In this document: one piece after another, positions 1-7,566 of the stretch
Numbering within the stretch: the stretch's first letter is position 1
How the letters are laid out: each line of letters starts with the position of its first letter
Origin: Muricoccus pecuniae
GTDB lineage: Bacteria; Pseudomonadota; Alphaproteobacteria; Acetobacterales; Acetobacteraceae
DNA length: 64,000 bases
Assembly: GCF_014199205.1 (NCBI RefSeq)
Contig: NZ_JACIJD010000003.1
Location: forward strand, 283,453 to 347,452
Direction of reading: 5' to 3'
Made by a program: the position numbers and the translations under genes
The notes under the pieces: model-generated
Databases searched by the model: none
Told to the model about the DNA's origin: nothing
Seen by the model: the letters and a program-made list of their open reading frames with translations, nothing else

Positions 1-29
1 AGGCCGAGGTGATCCGGGAGGCCGCGTGA
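1..29 (+). CDS. 3' end of an upstream gene, probably ABC transporter component
   Basis: Only the last eight codons are visible, ending in a TGA at 27-29 that overlaps the ATG of the next gene (TGATG). The readable tail is AEVIREAA. The overlap suggests translational coupling with the binding-protein gene that follows. An ABC permease or ATPase would be expected there, because no membrane or ATPase component for the three binding proteins lies inside the window. That identity is inference from context only. Confidence 0.3.
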
Positions 30-976
30 TGCAGCTCACCCGCCGCGCCGCCCTCATCGGGGCGCTCGCCATGCCTGCCATCGCGCGGGCGCAGGCGCCG
101 GTCACGCTGCGCGTCGCGCAGTACAAGGCGGGGGACGGCCTGCTGCTCCGCCTCGCGGGCCTCGCTGACACGCCGTATCGCGTGGAGTGGTCCGAATTTG
201 GCTCGGGCAACCTGATGGTGGAGGCGGCGAATGCCGGCGCGCTCGACCTCGCCTATGGCAGCGAGATCCCGCCCACCTTCGCCGCCGTTTCCGGGGCGCG
301 CATCAAGCTGGTCGCCGTCATCCGCGGCGACGTGAACGAGCAGGTGGTGCTCGTGCCGCAGGGCTCGGCCATCACCGACATCGCCGGGCTCAGGGGCAAG
401 CGCGTCGGCTATGTGCGGGCCACCACGACGCACTACTATCTCTCGCGCATGCTGGGCGAGGCGGGCCTCTCGCTCTCGGACGTGCAGCTCGTGAACCTCA
501 CGCCGTCGGACGGCGCCGCCGCCTTCCGCGCGGGTGCGCTCGATGCCTGGGCGATCTACGGCTACTCCGTGCCGGTCGCCCGCCAGTCCGGCGCGCGGGT
601 GCTGCGCACGGCGCAGGGGATCCTCTCCGGGAACTACCCGTATTTCATCCGCGCGGGCCTCGCCGATGAGCCCGCGCGCGTCGAGGCGGCGCGCGACCTG
701 CTGGACCGCATCCGCCGCGCGCTGCCCTTCATCGCGGAACGCCCCGCCGAGTACGCCGCCGCCCAGGCCGCTGCGCTGAACGTGCCGGAGCCGACGATCC
801 GCGCGCTGCTCGACAACGTCTCCCAGCCCCGCAGCCTCGCCGGGGTGGACGACGCCGCCATCGCCTCCCACCAGGCGGTCGCCGACGAGTTCGCGCGCAT
901 CGGCGTGATCCCGCGCAGGGTCGATGTCGCCCCGCTCTGGGACCGGGGCTTCGCGCGGCTGGGACGCAGCGCGTGA
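29..976 (+). CDS. ABC transporter substrate-binding protein, SsuA/NMT1-like (copy 1)
   Basis: Periplasmic binding protein of about 315 residues, of the type that delivers sulfonates, taurine or similar small anions to an ABC importer. It begins with a twin-arginine-like leader (TRRAAL, then a hydrophobic run, cut near ARAQA). The mature part shows the family pattern: a segment on uptake specificity (WSEFGSGN), LDLAYGSEIP, and DIAGLRGKRVGYVRATTTHY. Start ATG at 29; a GTG at 26 is the alternative. It overlaps the stop of the gene before and the start of the gene after, so the whole set to about 7 kb looks like one operon. Two further paralogues follow at 3264 and 5012. The exact ligand cannot be read from sequence. 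Confidence 0.85.
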   Translation: MQLTRRAALIGALAMPAIARAQAPVTLRVAQYKAGDGLLLRLAGLADTPYRVEWSEFGSGNLMVEAANAGALDLAYGSEIPPTFAAVSGARIKLVAVIRGDVNEQVVLVPQGSAITDIAGLRGKRVGYVRATTTHYYLSRMLGEAGLSLSDVQLVNLTPSDGAAAFRAGALDAWAIYGYSVPVARQSGARVLRTAQGILSGNYPYFIRAGLADEPARVEAARDLLDRIRRALPFIAERPAEYAAAQAAALNVPEPTIRALLDNVSQPRSLAGVDDAAIASHQAVADEFARIGVIPRRVDVAPLWDRGFARLGRSA

Positions 977-2112
977 TGGACGGCGCGATCCTTCCCGCCC
1001 TCGCCGATCCCGTTGCGGGTCTCGCGCGCCTTTTCGCGGAGCGCGCCGCCCTGCACGACGGCGAGGGAAGTTTCCCGCACGAGAACATCGCGGCGCTGCG
1101 CGAGGCGGGGCTGCTCTCCCTCACCGTGCCGGCCGAGGCGGGCGGGCAGGGGATCGGGCTGGAGCGCGCCGCTCGGATCGTCGGCACGATCGCGGAGGGC
1201 TGCCCCGCGACCGCCCTCGTGCTCGCGATGCAGATGGTCCAGCACCGCGGGATCGCGCGCAACGCGGCCATCCCGCCCGCCATCCGCGCCCGCCTCGCCC
1301 GCGGCGCCGTGGAGAGGGGCGAGCTGATCAACGCGCTGCGGGTAGAGCCGGAGCTGGGCACCCCCGCCCGCGGCGGCATGCCCGCCACCACCGCGCGCCG
1401 CACGGCCGGGGGCTGGTCCTTCAGTGGTCGCAAGATCTACTCGACGGGCAGCCCCGCCCTCGACTGGGGGCTCGTCTGGGCGCGCACGGATGAGCAGGCG
1501 CCGCGCACCGGGCTCTTTCTCCTGCCGATGCGCGCGGCGGGCGTGCGGATCGTCGAGACCTGGGACGCGGCCGGGCTCCGCGCCTCGGGCAGCCACGACG
1601 TGCTGATGAACGAGGTCGCGCTGCCCGAGGACCACGCGCTGGAGCTGCGCGCCCCCGATGCCTGGACGGAGCGGGACGCCGACACGGTGGCCTGGAACAC
1701 GCTGTTGATCGCCGCGCTCTACACCGGGGTGGCGCGGGCGGCACGGGACTGGCTCATCGGCTTCCTGCGCGCCCGCGTGCCCGCGAGCCTCGGCCAGCCG
1801 CTGGCCACCCTGCCGCGCGTGCAGGAGGCGGTGGGGCGCATCGCGGCGCTGATCCTCACCAACGAGCGCCTGGTCGCCAACACGGCGGCCGGGGATGCAA
1901 CCGCCGCTGAATTGGGCCTCGTGAAGACGGTGGCCGCCGACAATGCCATCGCCGCCGTGCAGGAGGCCGTCGCCCTCTGCGGCAACCACGCGCTCGCCCG
2001 CTCCAACCCGCTGGAGCGTCACCTGCGCGACGTTCTCTGCGCCCGCATCCACACCCCGCAGCCCGACGCCGCCCTCGTCGCCGCCGGCCGCGCCGCCCTT
2101 TTTCCGATCTGA
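976..2112 (+). CDS. acyl-CoA dehydrogenase-fold flavin monooxygenase (SfnB/DszC-like)
   Basis: About 378 residues with the acyl-CoA dehydrogenase fold: an N-terminal helical domain (FPHENIAALREAGLLS, AEAGGQGIG), a middle beta domain (FSGRKIYSTGSPALDW, GLRASGSHDV) and a C-terminal helical bundle. The GRKIYSTG segment is usual for members that act as FMN-dependent monooxygenases or oxidoreductases on sulfur compounds (SfnB, DszC) rather than true acyl-CoA dehydrogenases. Placement between an SsuA-like binding protein and an SsuD-like monooxygenase supports a role in oxidising an imported organosulfur compound. Start ATG 976 overlaps the previous stop (GTG 973 possible). Substrate unknown. Confidence 0.8.
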   Translation: MDGAILPALADPVAGLARLFAERAALHDGEGSFPHENIAALREAGLLSLTVPAEAGGQGIGLERAARIVGTIAEGCPATALVLAMQMVQHRGIARNAAIPPAIRARLARGAVERGELINALRVEPELGTPARGGMPATTARRTAGGWSFSGRKIYSTGSPALDWGLVWARTDEQAPRTGLFLLPMRAAGVRIVETWDAAGLRASGSHDVLMNEVALPEDHALELRAPDAWTERDADTVAWNTLLIAALYTGVARAARDWLIGFLRARVPASLGQPLATLPRVQEAVGRIAALILTNERLVANTAAGDATAAELGLVKTVAADNAIAAVQEAVALCGNHALARSNPLERHLRDVLCARIHTPQPDAALVAAGRAALFPI

Positions 2113-2127
2113 ACCGAGAGGAACGCC

Positions 2128-3267
2128 ATGACCACCAACACCCTTCCTGCCGCCCTTCCGAAAGACGGCGTCGAATTCATCGGCATGGTCCAGCCACGCC
2201 AGCAGTCGGAGATCCATTCGGCGAGCGGCCCCACCATCGACCCCGGCTACTTCGCCGCCTCCGCCCAGGCGCATGACGAGGGCGGGTTCGACCGCATCCT
2301 GATCGGCTGGTTCTCGAACGGGCCGGATGGGCTGCAGCTCGCCGCCCATGCCGCCGCCCACACGAAGAAGGTCGGCTTCCTCGTCGCCCACCGACCGGGC
2401 TTCCAGGCGCCCACGACGGCGGCGCGCGCCTTCAACACGCTCGACCAGCTCAGTAATGGCCGCGCCGCTCTGCACACCATTTCCGGCGGCGACGACACGG
2501 ACCAGGCGCGGGACGGCGACTGGCTCGGCAAGGACGAGCGCTACGACCGCACGGACGAGTACCTGACGATCCTCAAGTCGATCTGGGCCGCCGACGCGCC
2601 CGTTGACCACGAGGGCCGGTACTACCGCATCAAGGGCGCCTCGCCGGAGGTGCGGAGCGTGCAGAAGCCGCGCATCCCGCTCTATTTCGGCGGCGCCTCG
2701 GAGGCGGCGCTGCGCGTCGCCGGCAAGCATGCCGATGTCTACGCCCTCTGGGGCGAGACGCACGCGCAGGTGCGCGAGATCGTCTCCCGCGTGCGCGCCG
2801 AGGCCGCGAAGCACGGGCGCGCGGACGCGATCCGCTTCTCCCTCTCCTTCCGCCCCATCCTCGCGGAGACGGAGGAGGCGGCCTGGGCGAAGGCCGAGGG
2901 CATCCTGCAGCGCATCCGCGAGATCCGCGGCACCGCCATCCTCGGCGCGAACACCCATGCCCCGCAGAATGCCGGCTCCCAGCGCCTGCTCCAGGCCGCG
3001 GCCCTCGGCGACCGGCCGGAGGGGCGCCTCTACACCGCCATCGCGCGGGAGACGGGGGCGCGCGGCAACACCACCGCCCTCGTCGGCACGCCCGAGCAGG
3101 TGGCGGAGGCCTTCCTCGACTACTACGACCTCGGCGTGACCACCTTCCTCATCCGCGGCTTCGATCCGCTGGAGGACGCGGTGGAGTACGGCCGCTCGCT
3201 GCTTCCCGCCACGAAGCGCCTTCTGCGCGAGCGGCTGGCGCGGCGCGTTCAGGTCGCCGCCGAATGA
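2128..3267 (+). CDS. LLM-class flavin-dependent monooxygenase, SsuD-like
   Basis: Luciferase-like (LLM) TIM-barrel monooxygenase of 379 residues, the usual length for alkanesulfonate monooxygenase SsuD. Visible family segments include GGFDRILIGW near residues 53-62, the GFLVAHRPGFQAPT strand, AAR.FNTLDQLSNGR, and GGDDTDQARDGDW. Such enzymes use FMNH2 and O2 to cleave the C-S bond of sulfonates, releasing sulfite. A good ribosome site (AGAGGAA) precedes the ATG. Its stop overlaps the next ATG (ATGA). Whether the substrate is an alkanesulfonate, a sulfone or another compound is not determinable. No flavin reductase (SsuE) is in view. Confidence 0.85.
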   Translation: MTTNTLPAALPKDGVEFIGMVQPRQQSEIHSASGPTIDPGYFAASAQAHDEGGFDRILIGWFSNGPDGLQLAAHAAAHTKKVGFLVAHRPGFQAPTTAARAFNTLDQLSNGRAALHTISGGDDTDQARDGDWLGKDERYDRTDEYLTILKSIWAADAPVDHEGRYYRIKGASPEVRSVQKPRIPLYFGGASEAALRVAGKHADVYALWGETHAQVREIVSRVRAEAAKHGRADAIRFSLSFRPILAETEEAAWAKAEGILQRIREIRGTAILGANTHAPQNAGSQRLLQAAALGDRPEGRLYTAIARETGARGNTTALVGTPEQVAEAFLDYYDLGVTTFLIRGFDPLEDAVEYGRSLLPATKRLLRERLARRVQVAAE

Positions 3268-4214
3268 TCGGGCGCCGTCTTCTCCTCGGTGGCGCGACCT
3301 TGCTGGCCGCGCCCCGTATTCTCCGGGCCCAGGCACCGTTGCGCGTGGGCGACCAGCGCGGCAATGCGCGCGCGGTGATGGAGGCCTCCGGCCAGCTCGC
3401 CGGCTTCGGCGACCGCATCGCCTGGAGCGAGTTCCCCGCCGCCGCCCCGCTGGTGGAGGCGCTGAACGCCGGCGCCATCGACACCGGGCTGGTGGGCGAC
3501 GCGCCCTTCACCTTCGGCGCCGCCGCCGGCGCGCCGATCAAGGCGATCGCCGCCACGCGCGAGAACCGCGAGGGCCTCGCCATCCTCGTGGCGAAGGACA
3601 GCCCGATCGGGTCCATTCAGGACCTCCGGGGCAAGCGCATCGCCACGGGGCGCGGCTCCATCGGCCATCAGGTGATCCTGGCCGCGCTGGAGAATGCGGG
3701 GCTGCCACTGGACGCCGTGCAGTTCGTCTTCCTCCTGCCGGCGGACGCGAAGGCCGCCTGGACGCGCGGCTCGGTCGATGCCTGGTCCACCTGGGAGCCC
3801 TATGTCTCGCAGGAAGAGGTGCTGAACGGCGCCCGCCGCGTCGCGCATGGGGAGGGGATCACGCCCGGCCTCGGCTTCCAGGCCGCGCGCACGGAGGCCA
3901 TCGCCTCCCGCCGAGACGACCTGGCCGAGTTCGTCCGCCGCCTTGCCGCTGCGCGGGCCTGGGCCAACGGCAATGTCGCGGGCTACGCGAAGACCTGGTC
4001 GGAGCTGATGAACGTGCCGGCCCCCGTGGCCGAGCACTGGTTCCGCCGCGCCGCCACCCGCGTCGTCCCCGTCGACGAGCGCGTGGCCGTGGACGAGCAG
4101 AGGAACATCGACCTCTACACCAGGGCCGGCCTCGTCCGCCGCCGCATCGAGGCGAAGGACCTTCTCGACGCCTCCTTCAACGACGCCATAGCTTCCGGGA
4201 ACCGCGGCGCATGA
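3264..4214 (+). CDS. ABC transporter substrate-binding protein, SsuA/NMT1-like (copy 2)
   Basis: 316 residues with a twin-arginine leader (IGRRLLLGGA) and cleavage likely after LRAQA. Typical segments are LRVGDQRGNARAVMEASG, EALNAGAIDTGLVGDAPF, DLRGKRIATGRGSIGHQ and VDAWSTWEPYVSQEEV. The last is the family's aromatic ligand-pocket and hinge region. It is clearly paralogous to the proteins at 29 and 5012 (all close to 316 residues), and closer to the latter through the shared RVGDQRG and GAIDTG motifs. ATG overlaps the preceding stop and its own stop overlaps the next gene, which implies coupled translation. Confidence 0.85.
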   Translation: MIGRRLLLGGATLLAAPRILRAQAPLRVGDQRGNARAVMEASGQLAGFGDRIAWSEFPAAAPLVEALNAGAIDTGLVGDAPFTFGAAAGAPIKAIAATRENREGLAILVAKDSPIGSIQDLRGKRIATGRGSIGHQVILAALENAGLPLDAVQFVFLLPADAKAAWTRGSVDAWSTWEPYVSQEEVLNGARRVAHGEGITPGLGFQAARTEAIASRRDDLAEFVRRLAAARAWANGNVAGYAKTWSELMNVPAPVAEHWFRRAATRVVPVDERVAVDEQRNIDLYTRAGLVRRRIEAKDLLDASFNDAIASGNRGA

Positions 4215-5008
4215 ACCAGATCACCCGCATCGCGCCGCCGGCGCAGGATTTCGGCAGCCTGCTGCGCGACGGCGAGCCGCCGCGCACGGTCGAGGAGGAG
4301 CGGCTGCACCGCAAGCAGCGCCTCGCCGCCACCTTCCGTCTCTTCGCCCGCGCGGGCTTCGACCAGGGGCTGGCCGGGCATGTCACGGCACGCGACCCGG
4401 AGTTCCCGGACGAGTTCTGGGTGAACCCGCTCGGCCGCCACTTCTCGCGCATCCGCGTCTCGGACCTCATCCGCGTGAACCACGAGGGGGAGGTGGTGCA
4501 TGGCGACCAGCCCGTGAACCGCGCGGCCTTCGCCATCCACGCCGCCATCCACAAGGCGCGGCCGGACGTGGTGGCGGCGGCGCACACCCATTCCACCTAC
4601 GGCAAGGCCTGGGCCTCGCTCGGGCGGCTGCTGGACCCCATCAGCCAGGATTCCTGCGCCTTCTACGAGGACCACGCCCTGTTCGACGACTTCACCGGCG
4701 TGGTGCTCGACGTCTCCGAGGGCGAGCGGATCGCGGAGGCGCTGGGGCAGCGCAAGGCCGTGATCCTTCTGAACCACGGCATCCTCACCGTCGGCGCCAC
4801 GGTGGAGGCGACGGCCTGGTACTACCTGGCGATGGACAACGCCGCCCGCGCCCAGCTCCTCGCCGAGGCGGCGGGGACGCCGCGCCCGATCCCGGAGGAG
4901 GTGGCGCGTCTGACGGCTGGGCAGGTGGGCTCGGCCAGGGGAGGGCTGCTGAGCTTCCAGCCCCTGTGGGAGTCCATCACCGCCCTCGAACCCGATCTGC
5001 TGGACTAG
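4211..5008 (+). CDS. class II aldolase/adducin family protein
   Basis: 265 residues of the zinc-dependent class II aldolase/adducin fold (relatives: fuculose-1-phosphate aldolase, AraD). The metal-binding histidines appear as AAAHTHSTYGKAW and LLNHGILTVG; an acidic residue in the GLAGHVTARDPEFP region is also typical. It is cytoplasmic with no signal peptide. It is coupled to the binding-protein gene upstream (ATGA overlap) and followed 3 nt later by another binding-protein gene. In this context it may process a carbon skeleton left after desulfonation. That role is inference; many adducin-like proteins have no assigned reaction. Confidence 0.75.
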   Translation: MNQITRIAPPAQDFGSLLRDGEPPRTVEEERLHRKQRLAATFRLFARAGFDQGLAGHVTARDPEFPDEFWVNPLGRHFSRIRVSDLIRVNHEGEVVHGDQPVNRAAFAIHAAIHKARPDVVAAAHTHSTYGKAWASLGRLLDPISQDSCAFYEDHALFDDFTGVVLDVSEGERIAEALGQRKAVILLNHGILTVGATVEATAWYYLAMDNAARAQLLAEAAGTPRPIPEEVARLTAGQVGSARGGLLSFQPLWESITALEPDLLD

Positions 5009-5011
5009 CCC

Positions 5012-5962
5012 ATGACGAACCGACGCAAGCTCCTCGGCGGCCTCCTCGCGGCCCCGGCCCTCCTCGCCGCGCCGGCGCTGGCCCAGGCGGCCGCCGTGCT
5101 GCGCGTGGGCGACCAGCGCGGCGGCATCCAGCCGCTGATGGAGGCGGCGGGCGTGCTCAACGGCCTGCCCTTCCGGCTGGAGTGGTCCCAGTTCGCCGGG
5201 GCCCCGATGCTGCTGGAGGCGCTGAACGCGGGCGCCATCGACACCGGCGGGATCGGCGACGCGCCGCTCACCTCGGCCATCGCGGCGGGCATCCAGGCGA
5301 AGGCGGTCTCGGCCGTGCGCTCGGGCCCGGCGGTGACGGCGATGGTGGTACCGGGGGACTCGCCCGTGCGCAGCGTCGCCGACCTCAAGGGGAAGACCAT
5401 CGCGACCCTCCGGGGCCAGACCGGGCACTTCCTCGTCCTCGCGGCGCTGGAGCGGGAGGGGCTGGCGGCGGATGCCGTGCGCTTCGCCTTCATCGCGCCG
5501 GACGCCGCCAAGGCCGCCCTGGCGCGCGGCGCGGTTGACGCCTGGGCGACCTGGGGCCCCTATATCTCCCTCGCCAAGGTCCAGGACGGGGCGCGGGAGA
5601 TCGTGAACGGCGACGGGTTGATGAGCGGGCAGAGCTACCAGATCGCGGCCGAGGCCGCGATCGCGGGCAAGCGCGCGGCCCTCGCCGAGTTCCTGCGCCG
5701 CCTGCGCCTCGCCCGCGAATGGGGGCTGGAGAACGGGGAGGAGCAGGCGCGCGTCTGGAGCGCCGGCACGGGCTTCCCGCTGCCGGTCGGGCGGGACGTG
5801 GTGGCCGTGGCCGCCACGCGCACGATCGCCATCGACGACGGCGTGATCGCGGCCCAGCAGCGCGTCAGCGACTTCTTCGCCGGGGTGAAGGTGATCCCGC
5901 GCCCGCACCGCGTGGCGCCGGCCTTCGACAGCAGCTTCAACGCGGCCGTCTTCGCGGCCTGA
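5012..5962 (+). CDS. ABC transporter substrate-binding protein, SsuA/NMT1-like (copy 3)
   Basis: 316 residues with a Tat-like leader (TNRRKLLGG) ending near ALAQA. Motifs RVGDQRGGIQPLMEAAG, EALNAGAIDTGGIGDAP, DLKGKTIATLRGQTGH and VDAWATWGPYISLAKV mark it as a near paralogue of the protein at 3264. Third binding protein of the same operon. The differing pocket segments (STWEPYVS versus ATWGPYIS) suggest related but not identical ligands; this is an inference. It is followed after 17 nt by the cupin gene. Confidence 0.85.
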   Translation: MTNRRKLLGGLLAAPALLAAPALAQAAAVLRVGDQRGGIQPLMEAAGVLNGLPFRLEWSQFAGAPMLLEALNAGAIDTGGIGDAPLTSAIAAGIQAKAVSAVRSGPAVTAMVVPGDSPVRSVADLKGKTIATLRGQTGHFLVLAALEREGLAADAVRFAFIAPDAAKAALARGAVDAWATWGPYISLAKVQDGAREIVNGDGLMSGQSYQIAAEAAIAGKRAALAEFLRRLRLAREWGLENGEEQARVWSAGTGFPLPVGRDVVAVAATRTIAIDDGVIAAQQRVSDFFAGVKVIPRPHRVAPAFDSSFNAAVFAA

Positions 5963-5979
5963 CGGAAAGGAAGAGAGAC

Positions 5980-6489
5980 ATGCCCGACGGCATCAGCAGC
6001 AAGCCCCAGCAGGGGCCCGGCCCCGGCTACGACTGGCGGAACAAGGGCATCCGCCACATCGACGCCTCGGCCAAGAGCTGCGACACGCCCGAGACGCTGG
6101 GGATGAACCGCGAGGTCGCCATCTCCGGCAGCCGCACCGGTTCCACCGCCCTCTGGGCCGGCACCAACCGGATCGAGCCGAACTCCCAGACCGGCCCGCA
6201 CCATCACGGGCACCTGGAGAGCGTGATCTACATCATCTCCGGCACCGCCCACATGCGCTGGGGCGACCGGCTGGAATTCATCACCGAGGCGAAGGCGGGC
6301 GACTTCTTCCTCGTGCCGCCCTATGTGCCGCACCAGGAGATCAATGCTTCCTCGACCGAGGTGCTGCACTGCGCCCTCGTGCGCTCGGGCACGGAGGAGG
6401 TGGTGATCAACCTTCCCGACCTCGACATCGTGGACGAGCCGGAATGGATCCGCGAGAGCGCGACGACGGGGGATGCCAGCCATCGCTGA
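5980..6489 (+). CDS. cupin-domain protein
   Basis: 169-residue single-domain cupin. The first cupin motif is readable as GPHHHGHLESVIYIISG with its metal-binding histidines and glutamate, and the second as GDFFLVPPYVPHQEIN. Cupins of this size are metal-dependent dioxygenases, isomerases or binding proteins. Start chosen at the ATG after GGAAAGGAAGAGAG, which is a strong ribosome site, although the frame is open much further upstream. Last metabolic gene of the sulfonate-type operon; its end overlaps the Lrp-type regulator by 17 nt. Specific reaction unknown. Confidence 0.8.
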   Translation: MPDGISSKPQQGPGPGYDWRNKGIRHIDASAKSCDTPETLGMNREVAISGSRTGSTALWAGTNRIEPNSQTGPHHHGHLESVIYIISGTAHMRWGDRLEFITEAKAGDFFLVPPYVPHQEINASSTEVLHCALVRSGTEEVVINLPDLDIVDEPEWIRESATTGDASHR

Positions 6490-7024
6490 CGAGCTTCCGG
6501 CCGGCCCCGCGCCGGCCGGCCTTCCCTCGATGGACGAGATCGACCGCAAGATCATCGGCCTGCTGCAGAATGACGCGACCCTCTCCGTCGCGCAGCTCGC
6601 CGACAAGGTGGGGCTCTCCCCCACACCCTGCTGGAAGCGCGTGCAGAAGCTGGAGACGAACGGGGTCATCACCCGGCGCGTGGCGCTGGTGGACCCCGAG
6701 AAGATCGGCGTCGGGCTGATCGTCTATGTCGCGATCGAGGCGGGGGACCACACGCCGGAATGGCTCGCCCGCTTCACCGCCGCCATCGCCGCCATGCCGG
6801 AGGTGATGGAGGCGCACCGCATGGCGGGGGAGGTGGACTACATGCTCCGCGTCGCCGTCACCGGCATGTCGGAGTTCGACGCGCTCTACAAGCGCCTCAT
6901 CGCCGCCGTGCCCATGCGCAACGTCACCTCCCGCTTCGCGATGGAGGGGCTGAAATACACCACGGCCTACCCGCTGCATCGCGGCCGCTTCCGCGACCGC
7001 TCGGGGCGGGAGGGAGAGGGGTAG
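6473..7024 (+). CDS. Lrp/AsnC family transcriptional regulator
   Basis: Up to 183 residues. An N-terminal winged helix-turn-helix (DEIDRKIIGLLQNDATLS, VAQLADKVGLSPTPCWKR) is followed by the RAM/Lrp ligand-binding domain (MAGEVDYMLRVAVTGMSEF). A second possible start at 6530 (MDEIDRKI) would give the more usual 164 residues, but only the 6473 ATG has a purine-rich stretch before it. As the last gene of the operon it probably controls that operon in response to a small effector, as Lrp-family members commonly do with neighbouring genes. Confidence 0.85.
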   Translation: MPAIADELPAGPAPAGLPSMDEIDRKIIGLLQNDATLSVAQLADKVGLSPTPCWKRVQKLETNGVITRRVALVDPEKIGVGLIVYVAIEAGDHTPEWLARFTAAIAAMPEVMEAHRMAGEVDYMLRVAVTGMSEFDALYKRLIAAVPMRNVTSRFAMEGLKYTTAYPLHRGRFRDRSGREGEG

Positions 7025-7107
7025 GGGAGGGGCAGGGTCAGGAGTGGTCAACCGGGGGGCGCCCCCGCCGTTGTGCGGGTGTTCCAACGGACCACAGGAG
7101 ACCCCGA

Positions 7108-7563
7108 ATGAGCGTTTTCCGCTCCATCATGTCCAAGATCTTCGGCCACCCGGCCGCGGCCGCCCCGGCCGATGCCGGCAGCCCGACCCCGGGCACGACC
7201 AGCCCGGCGGCCGGGGATGCGGGCGGCATCGGCACCATGTCCGCCCCCGCCGCCACGCCCAGCACCCCCGCCGCGGGCCAGGCTCCGGCCGGTGGCGGCG
7301 CCGGCAGCGTGGACGTGGAGGCCGTGCTGACCGACCTGGCCTCGAAGAACCCGCAGAAGCTGAACTGGCAGACCTCCATCGTGGACCTGATGAAGCTGCT
7401 GGACCTCGACAGCGGACTCGGCGCCCGCAAGGAGCTGGCGGGGGAGCTGGGCTACACCGGCAGCACCGAGGACTCCGCCTCGATGAACATCTGGCTGCAC
7501 AAGCAGGTCATGCAGAAGCTGGCTGAGAACGGCGGCAGGGTGCCGGACAGCCTGAAGGGCTGA
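7108..7563 (+). CDS. DUF3597 family protein
   Basis: 151 residues. The first 70 are a low-complexity Ala/Pro/Gly/Thr-rich stretch; the last 80 form the conserved DUF3597 domain (VDVEAVLTDLASKN, LNWQTSIVDLMKLLDLDS, ARKELAGELGYTG, MNIWLHKQVMQKLAENGG). Function is not established for the family. The ATG follows a good CAGGAG site. It converges with the membrane-protein gene at 7567 with only 3 nt between stops, so no room for an independent terminator is visible. Confidence 0.8.
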   Translation: MSVFRSIMSKIFGHPAAAAPADAGSPTPGTTSPAAGDAGGIGTMSAPAATPSTPAAGQAPAGGGAGSVDVEAVLTDLASKNPQKLNWQTSIVDLMKLLDLDSGLGARKELAGELGYTGSTEDSASMNIWLHKQVMQKLAENGGRVPDSLKG

Positions 7564-7566
7564 TCC

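Noticed and set aside
634..3336. 900-codon open frame on the minus strand across the sulfonate-type genes
   Set aside because: A mirror of high third-position GC in the plus-strand genes; Arg/Gly/Ala-rich with no family pattern. Similar long antisense frames at 9395-12592 and 17635-20901 were dismissed for the same reason.
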